Below the pieces are notes generated by a model. The model worked only from the letters and a program-made list of their open reading frames with translations, was not told the DNA's origin and did no database searches. DNA of 64,000 nt from positions 620,001 to 684,000 of the forward strand of contig NZ_JYNQ01000001.1 in NCBI RefSeq assembly GCF_000934685.1, read 5' to 3'. The stretch is from Lacinutrix sp. Hel_I_90. GTDB taxonomy: Bacteria > Bacteroidota > Bacteroidia > Flavobacteriales > Flavobacteriaceae. Below, piece after piece: positions 1 to 8,433 of this stretch. The translations under genes were made by a program, and so were the position numbers. Numbering within the stretch: position 1 is the stretch's first letter; every line of letters begins with the position of its first letter.

Positions 1-1127
1 TCTTTAGCAGATACATTAATTAAAAGTTTCCAAATTAAATCGATATGCTTTGACGACAGAGACGAATGTGGTTGATGCAGCGCTTCATAGAACTTAGCAT
101 CTACTATATCGGCAATCTTAAACTGATTACTTACTTCCAATTTTTCTAAATAGCGCTCCACGCTCATGACTCGTTTTCTTGAATCGATATCTAATTTATT
201 TAAATAACTCTTAAACAACACCTTATCATTTAAAATAGTTTTAATAGGGTGCTGCGTTTCTTTTAAATCTGAAGCAAATTCAAACTTTTTAATGCGTTCG
301 TAACGGGCTGTTTTAGCTATGGCCTCTAAATCACATTCAATAATAATATGATCCCGAAGTTTCTCCATTAATTCGGGTTGTGAAATATGATAAATTAGCA
401 CCTCGTGAGTGGTATCTTTAATAGCTTCTTTATACCATTTCAGGTCTTCGAAAACAAGAATGTCTGAAATAAAATCACGCAGCACATAAACACCACCAAA
501 CGCCTTTGTATAAAAGGAATCGGTACTATATTGCAATTCATGTAACTCTAAATCCCGATCCCTTAAATCACCATAGGTCTTTGATGATTCTAGTAATTGC
601 TGATGTAGGTTTTCATCTATAAAATTATGACCGTGTTTAAAGATTTCTATTAAGGTCAATTGCTCTTTTTGAACGGCATCTAAGTTGTCCATCAAATGAA
701 AATGAATGGTCACCTTATCATATTTTAATAGGTCTAAAGGCTCATAAAAGGCATCAATATTCTGGTCAAAATCTAAACAAATGGCGCTATCTCGTGTAAT
801 ATCGTTAATTTTCTGACGGTGTGTTCTAAACACCAGTTGCATCATCTCGCGATCGAAAGAATGAAAGGGTACATAAACCGGCATCCCTTTTTGTAAAGGC
901 GAAATTAATATGGCATGCGGATTGGCCTCTCCATTATTCAAGTAATGAAGATTCTTTTTTTCTTCTGCTATTTCTGGGCTCCAGCCAATACCATCAATCG
1001 AAAAATTAGCCAGTTTTGTTGGTGTGAAACCTAGTTTAATCAAGCATTTATTATAACGCTCAACGAGTTTTCCACTTACAGGAATGAGTTCGCTTCTATA
1101 TAAATTCGCTTGTTTTAGTTTTTGCAT
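1..1127 (-). CDS. DUF6638-like conserved protein (3' end outside window)
   Basis: An open minus-strand frame starts at an ATG at 1127 (MQKLKQANLYRSELIP) and stays open to the window edge, giving about 375 codons of an unfinished protein. It has no signal peptide or membrane segment, so it is probably cytoplasmic. The text resembles a flavobacterial family I remember as DUF6638; I recognise no catalytic motif. It begins 49 bp downstream of the NudK-type gene on the same strand and looks like the distal gene of the operon that starts with the coiled-coil gene at 7014. The C-terminus lies beyond base 1. The frame is certain; the family name is from memory and the function is unknown. Confidence 0.75.
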   Translation of the reverse strand, partial: MQKLKQANLYRSELIPVSGKLVERYNKCLIKLGFTPTKLANFSIDGIGWSPEIAEEKKNLHYLNNGEANPHAILISPLQKGMPVYVPFHSFDREMMQLVFRTHRQKINDITRDSAICLDFDQNIDAFYEPLDLLKYDKVTIHFHLMDNLDAVQKEQLTLIEIFKHGHNFIDENLHQQLLESSKTYGDLRDRDLELHELQYSTDSFYTKAFGGVYVLRDFISDILVFEDLKWYKEAIKDTTHEVLIYHISQPELMEKLRDHIIIECDLEAIAKTARYERIKKFEFASDLKETQHPIKTILNDKVLFKSYLNKLDIDSRKRVMSVERYLEKLEVSNQFKIADIVDAKFYEALHQPHSSLSSKHIDLIWKLLINVSAK

Positions 1128-1176
1128 TTTATTTTCCTCTTTCAGCTACGCTTAAGTTAAACTCAAACAGTATCTT

Positions 1177-1764
1177 TTAATTCTTAAAAATGTTATTTAT
1201 CTGTGCATATTGCAAAAGACAAATCGTTTTAAGATCTTTTATGTTCCCGTTACTCATCAATTCTATTGCCTCCTTAAAAGGCATCTCAAGTACTTCAATG
1301 TCTTCTGTTTCATTTTCTGCGCCGCCACCTTTACTTACTTTCATATCCGCAGAATATTCAGCTATAAAATAGTGTAGTACTTCTGTAAGCACGCCTGGCG
1401 AAGAATAAGCTTCCAGAACTTTTTTTACCTCTGTCAAGCGATACCCTGTTTCTTCTTCTGTCTCTTTTTTTATACAATCTTCAGGGTTGTCACCATCTAA
1501 CAAACCAGCACATGCCTCAATAAGTAAACCCGATGTGTTCCCGTTCATATAAGACGGAATTCTTAACTGTCGTGTTAACACTACCGTTTGTTTTTCTATG
1601 TTATACAAAAGTATCACAGCACCATTGCCACGAGCATAGCATTCACGAATTTGAGTTACCCATTCCCCATTATTTAAGTGATAGTCAAACGTTAGCTTGC
1701 TTAAGGTATACCGATATTTAGATAATAATTCACTTTTTAAATTCTTAATTCTATTATTACTCAT
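1177..1764 (-). CDS. nudK: NudK-type Nudix hydrolase (GDP-mannose pyrophosphatase family)
   Basis: A 195-residue protein that reads like E. coli NudK along its whole length: RGNGAVILLYN, SGLLIEACAGLLD, the Nudix helix ending KKETEEETGY, the SSPGVLTE segment and a GGGAENETEDIEVLE acidic stretch. As in NudK, the Nudix box departs from the canonical Gx5E start, having A and D at those positions. The family hydrolyses GDP-mannose and related nucleotide sugars to a sugar phosphate and a nucleotide, using Mg2+ bound by the REUxEE glutamates. Its start overlaps the end of the AAA+ ATPase gene by 8 bp, so the two are translationally coupled. Whether it acts on a sugar nucleotide or serves the unknown AAA+ cluster cannot be told from sequence. 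Confidence 0.85.
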   Translation of the reverse strand: MSNNRIKNLKSELLSKYRYTLSKLTFDYHLNNGEWVTQIRECYARGNGAVILLYNIEKQTVVLTRQLRIPSYMNGNTSGLLIEACAGLLDGDNPEDCIKKETEEETGYRLTEVKKVLEAYSSPGVLTEVLHYFIAEYSADMKVSKGGGAENETEDIEVLEMPFKEAIELMSNGNIKDLKTICLLQYAQINNIFKN

Positions 1765-3718
1765 GATTAAATGTTTCTCTAGCTTTCAAATCAATATTCA
1801 TTTGATTCACTCTCGCATCTACTTTACGTTTAAAATCTGTATCTGCAATGGTGGCGACGTTATCTAAATAGCGCACCACTTCTTGTCGTCTTATCTCTGA
1901 AAAATCTAAACCTTTCATGTTTTGCTTCATTAATTCCTGAAGCATATTAAACTTGGTTTCGTAATTCTGCTTAAAATAAATTTCAGGATTATCAAACCAA
2001 TCTTGTTCTAAATCGAAGTCGGTTAAACGCAATGAAATCGCAGATTGAATATTACGTACATCTCTTGAAGAGAAGAAGGGGAAAATCTTTTGAATTTCTA
2101 AATATAAATTAGCAAAAAACTCATGCTCACTCACGTTATTTAGCTTTTCAGCCTTATTATAAGCTTCTAAAACACGTGTTTCTGATGGCTTTTCAACACG
2201 ATTTAAAATATCTCCCATACTCTTTGCTAACCCTTGATCTTTTAAAAACTCGTAATCTGAAGGGCTTGCCATATTTACAAAATTAGGCATGGTCTGCTCT
2301 AGTTTTCGCCACCATAAATGATCTTGATCTAAAAAATCATGTTCTGTTTGTGCGCCATCAATTTTAAAACGGCCTTGTACACGAGAAATGACCGCTTTAT
2401 CTAACATTTCTGGTAAATTTGTAAATAAACCAATAGAACTATTGCCATAATTAACGGCATAAGCCCCTTCTGTATAGCGCAGAAAAACACCAATAACTTC
2501 TTTTACACCGGCCGAAACACCTTGTGCGGTTCTTTCTTGTAAATTATTTTCGGCATCATCAATAGGCGCAAAAATTAATTTTGAAGGATCCTGCATGGGT
2601 TTCATCCACTCCACCATTTTCTCAGCTGACCCCCCTTGAAAGGTACTAATTAACGTATCTGGCATGGGATGGAACAAAAAAGGAATGTCCAAATTATCGC
2701 AATGCTCTTTTAATCGTGTAGCAATGGCAGCAATTAACATACTTTTTCCTGTTCCTGGAATGCCGTAACCCATAAAAACAGGCATGAAACCACCCAATTC
2801 CTGAAACGGATTTTTCTTGGCTTCAAAATCATAACTTAACATACGCTCAGTTAATCGTCGTGCAAAATGCTTGGCATCTCTATTCCCTACGATTTGTTCA
2901 AACTGAATTTTATTAAATTCTATACTTTTCGCCGTACCCGCGAATACATTGTCCCAACCTGAAACGGCAAATTCAGAATTTTCAAGCTTATACGTGCGGT
3001 CTACAATGGTTTCGGTGTATTCTAAACTACTTTTACGTATTTGAATTTCATCAATTAAAGCTTCGAAATAAACCACTGAAAAATCAACAACATCTTTATC
3101 ACTTTTAATAATATCGGGATGTCCTAAATATTTATCGAAATAAAATAACGCGCAAGCCACACCTTTTAGAGGCGACATAAAAGACACTTCTGGCAACCCA
3201 GCAAACTTTTGTTTCATCACAGACAAATCGTCTGAAGCCTGCGGTTTTAAATTGTGCAGAATATTATACGCGGTTGCAAATAACATGAATGCGGTTGCCG
3301 TATGCATTTTACTTTCGTATTCTCGCTTTCCATTAGTATCTAAGCTTGCTTTGCGCTCATTTAAACTCGATAGTCCTGAGGCATCGTAATAACTATCCTT
3401 TACCCAAATTCCTAATGCCAACCCTTCTTGTACAGCAAATAATGTCTGATTTAAGTATACAGGAATCGCAATAGAATCTGGTAACAAGCGTTTTTTTAAA
3501 GCTAAAATAGTTTTAGAGACCGAAGTAACCTCTGTAGCTGCACTACCAGTATTGGCCCGAGACAGATAGAGTAAAATAGACTCGTCTTTTGCATCTTTAT
3601 CTTTGTTTTTAGCCCTTGCACCTTGCTCCCATTGAATACTTTTTAAGTAACCACTGGCTTCATCGCGAAGCATGTTGAGTTCGTTTTGTTTTATAGGAAA
3701 TGTTGAATTGTGTTCCAT
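1757..3718 (-). CDS. AAA+ family ATPase of an uncharacterised cluster
   Basis: A 653-residue cytoplasmic protein. The Walker A motif GIPGTGKS lies at about residues 319-326 and the Walker B LIFAPIDDAEN at about 382-392, with an unusual double Asp followed by Ala-Glu. The N-terminal 300 residues match no domain I recognise and are largely helical. The C-terminal 200 residues are also helical and may form the AAA+ lid. The family is annotated only as an ATP-binding protein in flavobacteria. It overlaps the downstream NudK gene and follows a 108-bp gap after the small exported protein gene. Because a long coiled-coil protein is encoded in the same run, remodelling of a filament or complex is a plausible role, but that is inference. 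Confidence 0.8.
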   Translation of the reverse strand: MEHNSTFPIKQNELNMLRDEASGYLKSIQWEQGARAKNKDKDAKDESILLYLSRANTGSAATEVTSVSKTILALKKRLLPDSIAIPVYLNQTLFAVQEGLALGIWVKDSYYDASGLSSLNERKASLDTNGKREYESKMHTATAFMLFATAYNILHNLKPQASDDLSVMKQKFAGLPEVSFMSPLKGVACALFYFDKYLGHPDIIKSDKDVVDFSVVYFEALIDEIQIRKSSLEYTETIVDRTYKLENSEFAVSGWDNVFAGTAKSIEFNKIQFEQIVGNRDAKHFARRLTERMLSYDFEAKKNPFQELGGFMPVFMGYGIPGTGKSMLIAAIATRLKEHCDNLDIPFLFHPMPDTLISTFQGGSAEKMVEWMKPMQDPSKLIFAPIDDAENNLQERTAQGVSAGVKEVIGVFLRYTEGAYAVNYGNSSIGLFTNLPEMLDKAVISRVQGRFKIDGAQTEHDFLDQDHLWWRKLEQTMPNFVNMASPSDYEFLKDQGLAKSMGDILNRVEKPSETRVLEAYNKAEKLNNVSEHEFFANLYLEIQKIFPFFSSRDVRNIQSAISLRLTDFDLEQDWFDNPEIYFKQNYETKFNMLQELMKQNMKGLDFSEIRRQEVVRYLDNVATIADTDFKRKVDARVNQMNIDLKARETFNHE

Positions 3719-3826
3719 GTTTTTTTGTCTTCAGTACGCCATTTTTAGTGCTTACACCATTTCTAATTTAAAATGTCGTAATCAATGCTGTTTATATCTA
3801 GTCTTCGTCATGATGTCTCTCAAATT

Positions 3827-4267
3827 TTAAAGTCTGAAATTGTATAATTTTGCAGATTCCTCTATTTCATCTTCAATGTTTCCATCGTATTTAAAGCTGT
3901 GAATAATCCATTTATCATTTGGTTTATAAAATTGAAAAGTAAACCGTATAGGCTGTCTGTCATATTTAACCAAATAACTTAACAGAATAAAGCTGTCAGT
4001 TAATTTTTTTTCAAACATTAATTCATGTCCATAATATGCTCCAACATAATCCACATTTAAACCCTCAAGTTGGTTTTTTAAATTGATTACCGCATCTCCT
4101 GAGCGTGAAATCCATTTATTAGGACTATATAAATTATCAATCGCTACTGACGCACCTTTTTCTTTAAATTCTTTAAAAAAAAGTTCAGCAACAGCCTTTG
4201 GCTGTGCCTGTGAAATACCTATAAACGATATAGAAAGGAATAGCATTAAAAGTGATAATTTTTTCAT
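3827..4267 (-). CDS. Small exported NTF2/SnoaL-like protein
   Basis: 146 residues with a Sec signal peptide: MKKL start, a hydrophobic stretch and a probable cleavage after ISQAQ near residue 22. The mature part (AVAELFFKEFKEKG..., then RQPIRFTFQFYKPNDKWIIHSFKYDG) has the helix-plus-sheet rhythm of cone-shaped NTF2-like folds. I see no catalytic residues. It starts only 6 bp after the stop of the upstream 351-residue protein gene, so the two are co-transcribed. It is likely periplasmic; the function is unknown. Confidence 0.7.
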   Translation of the reverse strand: MKKLSLLMLFLSISFIGISQAQPKAVAELFFKEFKEKGASVAIDNLYSPNKWISRSGDAVINLKNQLEGLNVDYVGAYYGHELMFEKKLTDSFILLSYLVKYDRQPIRFTFQFYKPNDKWIIHSFKYDGNIEDEIEESAKLYNFRL

Positions 4268-4273
4268 TTTATT

Positions 4274-5329
4274 TTAATGTTTTATTTTTAAATCTGAAAG
4301 TTCAAAAGGCGGTTTCGCCAAGCCATTCATAATTTCTGGATTCTTGTTGTATAATAACTGGATGATACGATGTGGTGCAAAAATATAGTCTCGCGTGATA
4401 ACATCACGCCATTTTTGTAGGATTTGCTTGCTAAAATAGCTTCCCTCTTTAAATTCACTGCCAGAAAAGACTTCATCTACCTTAAGGGACAAGGCATAAG
4501 ATTCTAGAGGCACTTCCTTCTTAGCAATACTTTCCAGAATTGTATGCGTTATTATATTTTCGTCTTTAGCAAACACATTATGAAATGGCCCCAAATCAAT
4601 TCTTTTTATATGTTTTGGCTTTAAGTTTTTTAAACGTCTGTCTATCCCATAAGCCATGGTGTCTAAATTCATGTCACGGTCGGCAACCGTTTTTAATATA
4701 TCGTAGATTTCCTCCTTGTCTTGTACTGGGTTTCCATCATAAGTGAAGTACATAAAACAAACAAATGGTCTGTTGTGTGAGACATCATAAAAACTCCAAC
4801 TCACCATATATTCTGCTTGGCTTCCTGCCGGGGCATCACTAATTTTACCTTGCGAAAAACGATTAAAAATAAATTGTTGCTCTACCGATGTATAATAGAC
4901 GATAGAAGCCGCTTGAAAGAGTTTTTCTTTAGTAACGGGTTGTTTTTTACGCATTAACTGGTCTAAAAACTCATTCTGTAATTCGCTAACGTCTTTTAAT
5001 TTATTTAAATAATTATCGCGTAATGACAAATCATTAAAGAGATATCTGAATTCTAAATAATTAGGGAAACCAGAATCGGTTAAATCGACTTTCATATTAT
5101 CCTCATCATCGTACATATACTTGATACGCATGGCTTCGATGGAATACAATAATAAATCGCAATATTGCTTGAAAAAAGTCATCTCCTGTGGAGTACACAA
5201 ATTATGTTCCTGCACACTTACAATGAGTTCTTTTAAAGCAAAATCAACCATTTTATGATAAAAAACATATTGTTCTTTGGAGTCCAGTGTTGCTGAATCT
5301 AAAGGGGTTACTATGTGGTTTATAGCCAT
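4274..5329 (-). CDS. Conserved hypothetical protein, 351 aa
   Basis: Cytoplasmic, with no signal peptide or transmembrane segment. The N-terminal half is helical (for example ELIVSVQEHNLCTPQEMTFFKQ). The centre is mixed (VSWSFYDVSHNRPFVCFMYFTYDG) and a basic stretch RRLKNLKPKHIKRIDLGPF follows. I recognise no domain. The gene sits between the coiled-coil gene and the AAA+ ATPase in the same operon-like run, with 44 bp to the small membrane protein gene upstream and 6 bp to the exported protein gene downstream. That context suggests it is a cytoplasmic partner of the ATPase or coiled-coil protein. Confidence 0.7.
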   Translation of the reverse strand: MAINHIVTPLDSATLDSKEQYVFYHKMVDFALKELIVSVQEHNLCTPQEMTFFKQYCDLLLYSIEAMRIKYMYDDEDNMKVDLTDSGFPNYLEFRYLFNDLSLRDNYLNKLKDVSELQNEFLDQLMRKKQPVTKEKLFQAASIVYYTSVEQQFIFNRFSQGKISDAPAGSQAEYMVSWSFYDVSHNRPFVCFMYFTYDGNPVQDKEEIYDILKTVADRDMNLDTMAYGIDRRLKNLKPKHIKRIDLGPFHNVFAKDENIITHTILESIAKKEVPLESYALSLKVDEVFSGSEFKEGSYFSKQILQKWRDVITRDYIFAPHRIIQLLYNKNPEIMNGLAKPPFELSDLKIKH

Positions 5330-5373
5330 TTTATATTTAGTCGATTGTTATTATTAAATATTCAATAAATAGT

Positions 5374-5568
5374 TTAATTTTTACTTTTTTCTTCAGTGAA
5401 ACTAAGATAAAACAGGACTGATAATGTAAAAGTTACGAACACTATAATTCTAGTTATTTGAGGTTTATTACCCCCTATATAATCCGGAAGCGTGTACACA
5501 GCCATTATACCAAATAACACAGTGAAAAATCTAACTATTATTCTAATTACTGTAAATAGTCTATTCAC
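5374..5568 (-). CDS. Small two-pass inner-membrane protein, 64 aa
   Basis: The protein has two hydrophobic segments (residues about 7-28 and 38-57) joined by a short polar loop containing PDYIGGNKPQ, and ends in a charged tail EEKSKN. It belongs to no family I recognise. It lies in the minus-strand run between the coiled-coil gene and the 351-residue gene, after a 108-bp gap that holds a hairpin repeat (5631-5660). Coding potential is supported by membrane-protein composition and position; because it is short, it is less certain than its neighbours. Confidence 0.55.
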   Translation of the reverse strand: MNRLFTVIRIIVRFFTVLFGIMAVYTLPDYIGGNKPQITRIIVFVTFTLSVLFYLSFTEEKSKN

Positions 5569-5630
5569 TTTGCGTTAAGGATTGAGGCTTTGTTGGAGCT
5601 CCTCGCAGAGAGCGACTGCCGAAAGCCTGA

Positions 5631-5660
5631 CCTACTTTTGCCATAAAAAGCAAAAGTAGG
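5631..5660. repeat. Hairpin in 5' end of intergenic gap (terminator- or REP-like)
   Basis: The arms CCTACTTTTGC (5631-5641) and GCAAAAGTAGG (5650-5660) are perfect inverted copies around an 8-base loop. The sequence just before it (5581-5630) is unusually GC-rich for this genome and contains GAGCTC. The hairpin lies 16 bp past the stop of the coiled-coil gene. It could act as an attenuating terminator, but no long T tract follows on the minus strand. The composition suggests a dispersed intergenic repeat instead. Confidence 0.5.
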
Positions 5661-5676
5661 TAACGCCCGCATTATG

Positions 5677-7014
5677 TTAAGACAGCAAATCGTCGTCGCT
5701 GGTTTCCGGTTTTGATACTGGAGCTGCAGCGCCACCTGAAGGTGCATTAGCATCTGCCTTATAGTAATCCTCAAAAATTTCTTTCATATCAATACCATAA
5801 CGCTCAGCAAAATTCTTTTGAATGTCCACATCTTTTGCACGAATCTCCTGTAAAGCTTCTGCATAACTGCTATAAACCCCTTGCATTACTTTTTCGTGAA
5901 CTGGAATATTATCCATCATTTCCTGACGTGCTTTTGCACTAGCAGTATGCATAGATGCTAAGGTTTCACCAATATGCTCATCGGTTTTAACACCTAAGTG
6001 CTCTAAAATAGCAGCAAATTCCTGATCGGTACGTGCTTTTAATGCCACCACATAACCATCGTAATATTTTAAACGCTCATCTGTATCACTCTTTAATTTC
6101 GCTCTGTGTGTTTGTAAATTAGAACGTAAAGACGTTAATACCTTAATGGTTAAGTTGTGTTTATGTACAAAACTATCTTTTGAAGCCGCCAACGTGGTAT
6201 ATGCGTTTTTAAGACCTTCTAATTCTTCTACTTTTTGCTCAACCGTAGTAACTTTCGATAATGCCTCAGAATACTCTGTTGATTGTTTATCTGCGACTTC
6301 CTCTAAAGCCTGACGTGCCTGTTTTAATAACGCATATTGCTCATCTAGCTTAGTTTCAGTCTCTTTTTTCTTTTCTAAGGCTTTGGTATGATTTTTAGAC
6401 GCTTCAACAATCGCATCTTTCAATTTCTCTTCTACTTCTTTAATCTCTACTTCGCGGTTTTTTAAACGTGTTACCGCTGCTTGAGATTTATATGACAATT
6501 CATTTAAAAGGGTTTGAATATCTGCACTTTCTATACGTTCCTGAAACATTGCTTTCGCTTTGTTATCTGCTCCTGCACGTACTTTTTCTGAGTCCTTTAA
6601 CCCCTGTTCTGCTTTAGCAATTTTGCTTTTACGTCCCCAAAGATTATTCCACCAGGTGTCTGGTTTGTTTTGAGCATCTTCAAGTTCTACTTTTGCGCGC
6701 TCTAATGCTTTTTTAGCATCGTCAATTATTTTTTGTTCTTCCGCATTAAGTGACGAGAATCGCTCAAATAAAATACCAACTTCGTCTTGATAATCGGTTA
6801 AATCTTTAATCGCATCCAAAAGTGTTGAGCGGTCTTTTTCGGCCATGTGAACAACATCGTCTAAGGTGGCATTTAAGATTTTCTGACGGCTTTCTGGATC
6901 GTCTTCTTGAGCAAGCTTAGACTTCATAGTATCTATAGCCTTTCCCCAGTTAACATCTACTTTTTCAGTTTTCTCACTTGAGTTAGTTTCTAATAAGTCA
7001 AAATCATCAGACAT
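5677..7014 (-). CDS. Long coiled-coil protein (often labelled microtubule-binding-like)
   Basis: 445 residues, soluble, strongly helical and rich in Glu, Lys, Ala and Gln. Long heptad-like stretches run from about residue 85 to 310, including KALERAKVELEDAQNK, REVEIKEVEEKLKDAI and a KKKETETKLDEQ segment. The C-terminus is acidic and low in complexity (GGAAAPVSK then SDDDLLS). Similar flavobacterial proteins are sometimes auto-labelled microtubule-binding because of coiled-coil similarity alone. It is the first gene of the minus-strand cluster, after a 166-bp divergent promoter region shared with the MBL lipoprotein gene. A structural or scaffold role for the AAA+ ATPase system is inferred. 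Confidence 0.75.
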   Translation of the reverse strand: MSDDFDLLETNSSEKTEKVDVNWGKAIDTMKSKLAQEDDPESRQKILNATLDDVVHMAEKDRSTLLDAIKDLTDYQDEVGILFERFSSLNAEEQKIIDDAKKALERAKVELEDAQNKPDTWWNNLWGRKSKIAKAEQGLKDSEKVRAGADNKAKAMFQERIESADIQTLLNELSYKSQAAVTRLKNREVEIKEVEEKLKDAIVEASKNHTKALEKKKETETKLDEQYALLKQARQALEEVADKQSTEYSEALSKVTTVEQKVEELEGLKNAYTTLAASKDSFVHKHNLTIKVLTSLRSNLQTHRAKLKSDTDERLKYYDGYVVALKARTDQEFAAILEHLGVKTDEHIGETLASMHTASAKARQEMMDNIPVHEKVMQGVYSSYAEALQEIRAKDVDIQKNFAERYGIDMKEIFEDYYKADANAPSGGAAAPVSKPETSDDDLLS

Positions 7015-7180
7015 AATCTATTTGGTGTTTTAAGGTTGTGTATTTTAAAAAAGCAATTTCGGTAAAATTTATTAGTTCTCTAAATAATTTGCTTCTCATT
7101 ATAGGTAGCAAATGTTATAAAATTGTTACAAATTATTTTTTACCCAGAAAGTGAAGTATATTTATTAAAACCTTTTTAAT

Positions 7181-7960
7181 ATGAAAACAATTAAACACCT
7201 TACGTTATGCTTAGGCTTAATTATACTTAGCTGCAAGCACGAAAAAAAATCAGAGACTGTACAAGCGGAAACCCCAACTGAAATCAATCTTAAAGGGGAA
7301 TTGGAGGTCCATCCAATTTCGCATGCCACCTTAGTTTTAAGCCATGACGATTTAATAGTATATGTTGATCCAACCGGCGGATCCGCTGCCTTTATGCCCT
7401 ATAAGGAGCCTGATTATGTGCTTATCACAGATATTCATGGAGACCACATGGATATTGAAACTCTGGAGGCTTTAAACCTAAAAGAGTCACTTATTATTGC
7501 CCCTAAAGCCGTCTTTGATAAATTGCCAGAGGCATTACAATCTAACACAATGGTGATGAATAATGGAGACATAAAAGAGTTTGAGGCATTCAAGATTGAA
7601 GCTATACCCATGTATAATCTAAGAAAGGAAGCCTTGAAATTTCATGAAAAAGGACGCGGTAATGGTTATGTTTTAACTATTGGAGATGAACGTATTTACA
7701 TTTCTGGAGATACTGAAGACATACCAGAAATGCGTAATCTGACTGCTATTGACAAAGCTTTTGTATGTATGAATTTACCTTATACGATGACTGTGGATAG
7801 CGCCGCAAGTGCTGTTTTAGATTTCAAGCCTAAACAAGTATATCCTTACCATTATAGAGGCACCGAAGGCTTAAGCGATGTTGAAAGATTTAAGGCCCTA
7901 GTTAAAGAAGGCAATCCAGACATTAAAGTGGTACAACTGGACTGGTATCCCGCTAATTAA
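7181..7960 (+). CDS. MBL-fold (COG2220/UlaG-like) lipoprotein hydrolase
   Basis: 259 residues. The N-terminus is a lipoprotein signal (hydrophobic run ending LIILSC, Cys near residue 18), so the protein is probably an envelope lipoprotein. The mature part is a metallo-beta-lactamase fold of the UlaG/COG2220 type: SHATLVL, VDPTGG, the metal motif TDIHGDHMD, a GRGNGYVL stretch, ISGDTED and the C-terminal YPYHYRGTEG. The classical HxHxDH motif reads DIHGDH here, with the first His replaced by Asp, as occurs in this subgroup. The substrate is unknown. A -7-like element TATATTTA at 7157-7164 precedes the ATG by about 16 bp. Confidence 0.82.
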   Translation: MKTIKHLTLCLGLIILSCKHEKKSETVQAETPTEINLKGELEVHPISHATLVLSHDDLIVYVDPTGGSAAFMPYKEPDYVLITDIHGDHMDIETLEALNLKESLIIAPKAVFDKLPEALQSNTMVMNNGDIKEFEAFKIEAIPMYNLRKEALKFHEKGRGNGYVLTIGDERIYISGDTEDIPEMRNLTAIDKAFVCMNLPYTMTVDSAASAVLDFKPKQVYPYHYRGTEGLSDVERFKALVKEGNPDIKVVQLDWYPAN

Positions 7961-8122
7961 AGGCAGCTTCTAGAAGAAAAAGAATGCTATTGCTGCTCGA
8001 AAAAATTGGATTTTATTTGATTTTTTAAGTATATTAGTATGCCATTCAGGCTTAAACACAGAAGTTTAAAAGACTTTTACAAACACCCCGTTCTGTGCTT
8101 CACAGTCTAATAAACCAAATTT

Positions 8123-8356
8123 ATGGAATCGCTCACGGTATTAAATACATCTACTATTATTATTATTTCTATACTCTTATTTTTTTTGTGCATTAGTATT
8201 CTTTTGTATGTGAAACAATACAAAATTGAAGCGGAGAGTAAACGTTTACTAAAAGAAAGTGAAAGACTATCGAAACTCGCTATAGAAAAAGAAAAGGAAG
8301 AAGAAAGCGGAGAAAAACAACCGTATGAGGATTTTACTTCAGGTCACATTTATTAA
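8123..8356 (+). CDS. Small single-pass membrane protein with charged helix
   Basis: 77 residues. A transmembrane segment of about 22 residues (IIIISILLFFLCISILLYV) near the N-terminus is followed by a highly charged, heptad-like helix rich in Glu, Lys and Ser, and a tail PYEDFTSGHIY. I recognise no family. It lies 162 bp after the MBL lipoprotein gene on the same strand and is followed by a strong hairpin terminator at 8369-8404, which supports it as a transcribed gene. The topology would place the charged helix in the cytoplasm. Confidence 0.55.
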   Translation: MESLTVLNTSTIIIISILLFFLCISILLYVKQYKIEAESKRLLKESERLSKLAIEKEKEEESGEKQPYEDFTSGHIY

Positions 8357-8368
8357 CGTCTTATAAAT

Positions 8369-8404
8369 AAACAAAAGAGTCAGCTTTCGCTGACTCTTTT
8401 GTTT
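8369..8404. terminator. Bidirectional Rho-independent terminator
   Basis: A 16-bp perfect stem (8369-8384 pairing with 8389-8404) closes on a TTTC loop; its core is AGAGTCAGC/GCTGACTCT, flanked by A and T runs on both sides. It separates the converging small membrane protein gene and ettA and probably ends transcripts from both. Confidence 0.9.
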
Positions 8405-8433
8405 TAATGAAATTTATTTTATTCTTATTACTC

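Noticed and set aside
5565-5774. A 69-codon minus-strand frame overlapping the coiled-coil gene's 3' end
   Set aside because: It mostly reads through the coding sequence of the 5677-7014 gene in another frame and the hairpin repeat; composition is not protein-like.
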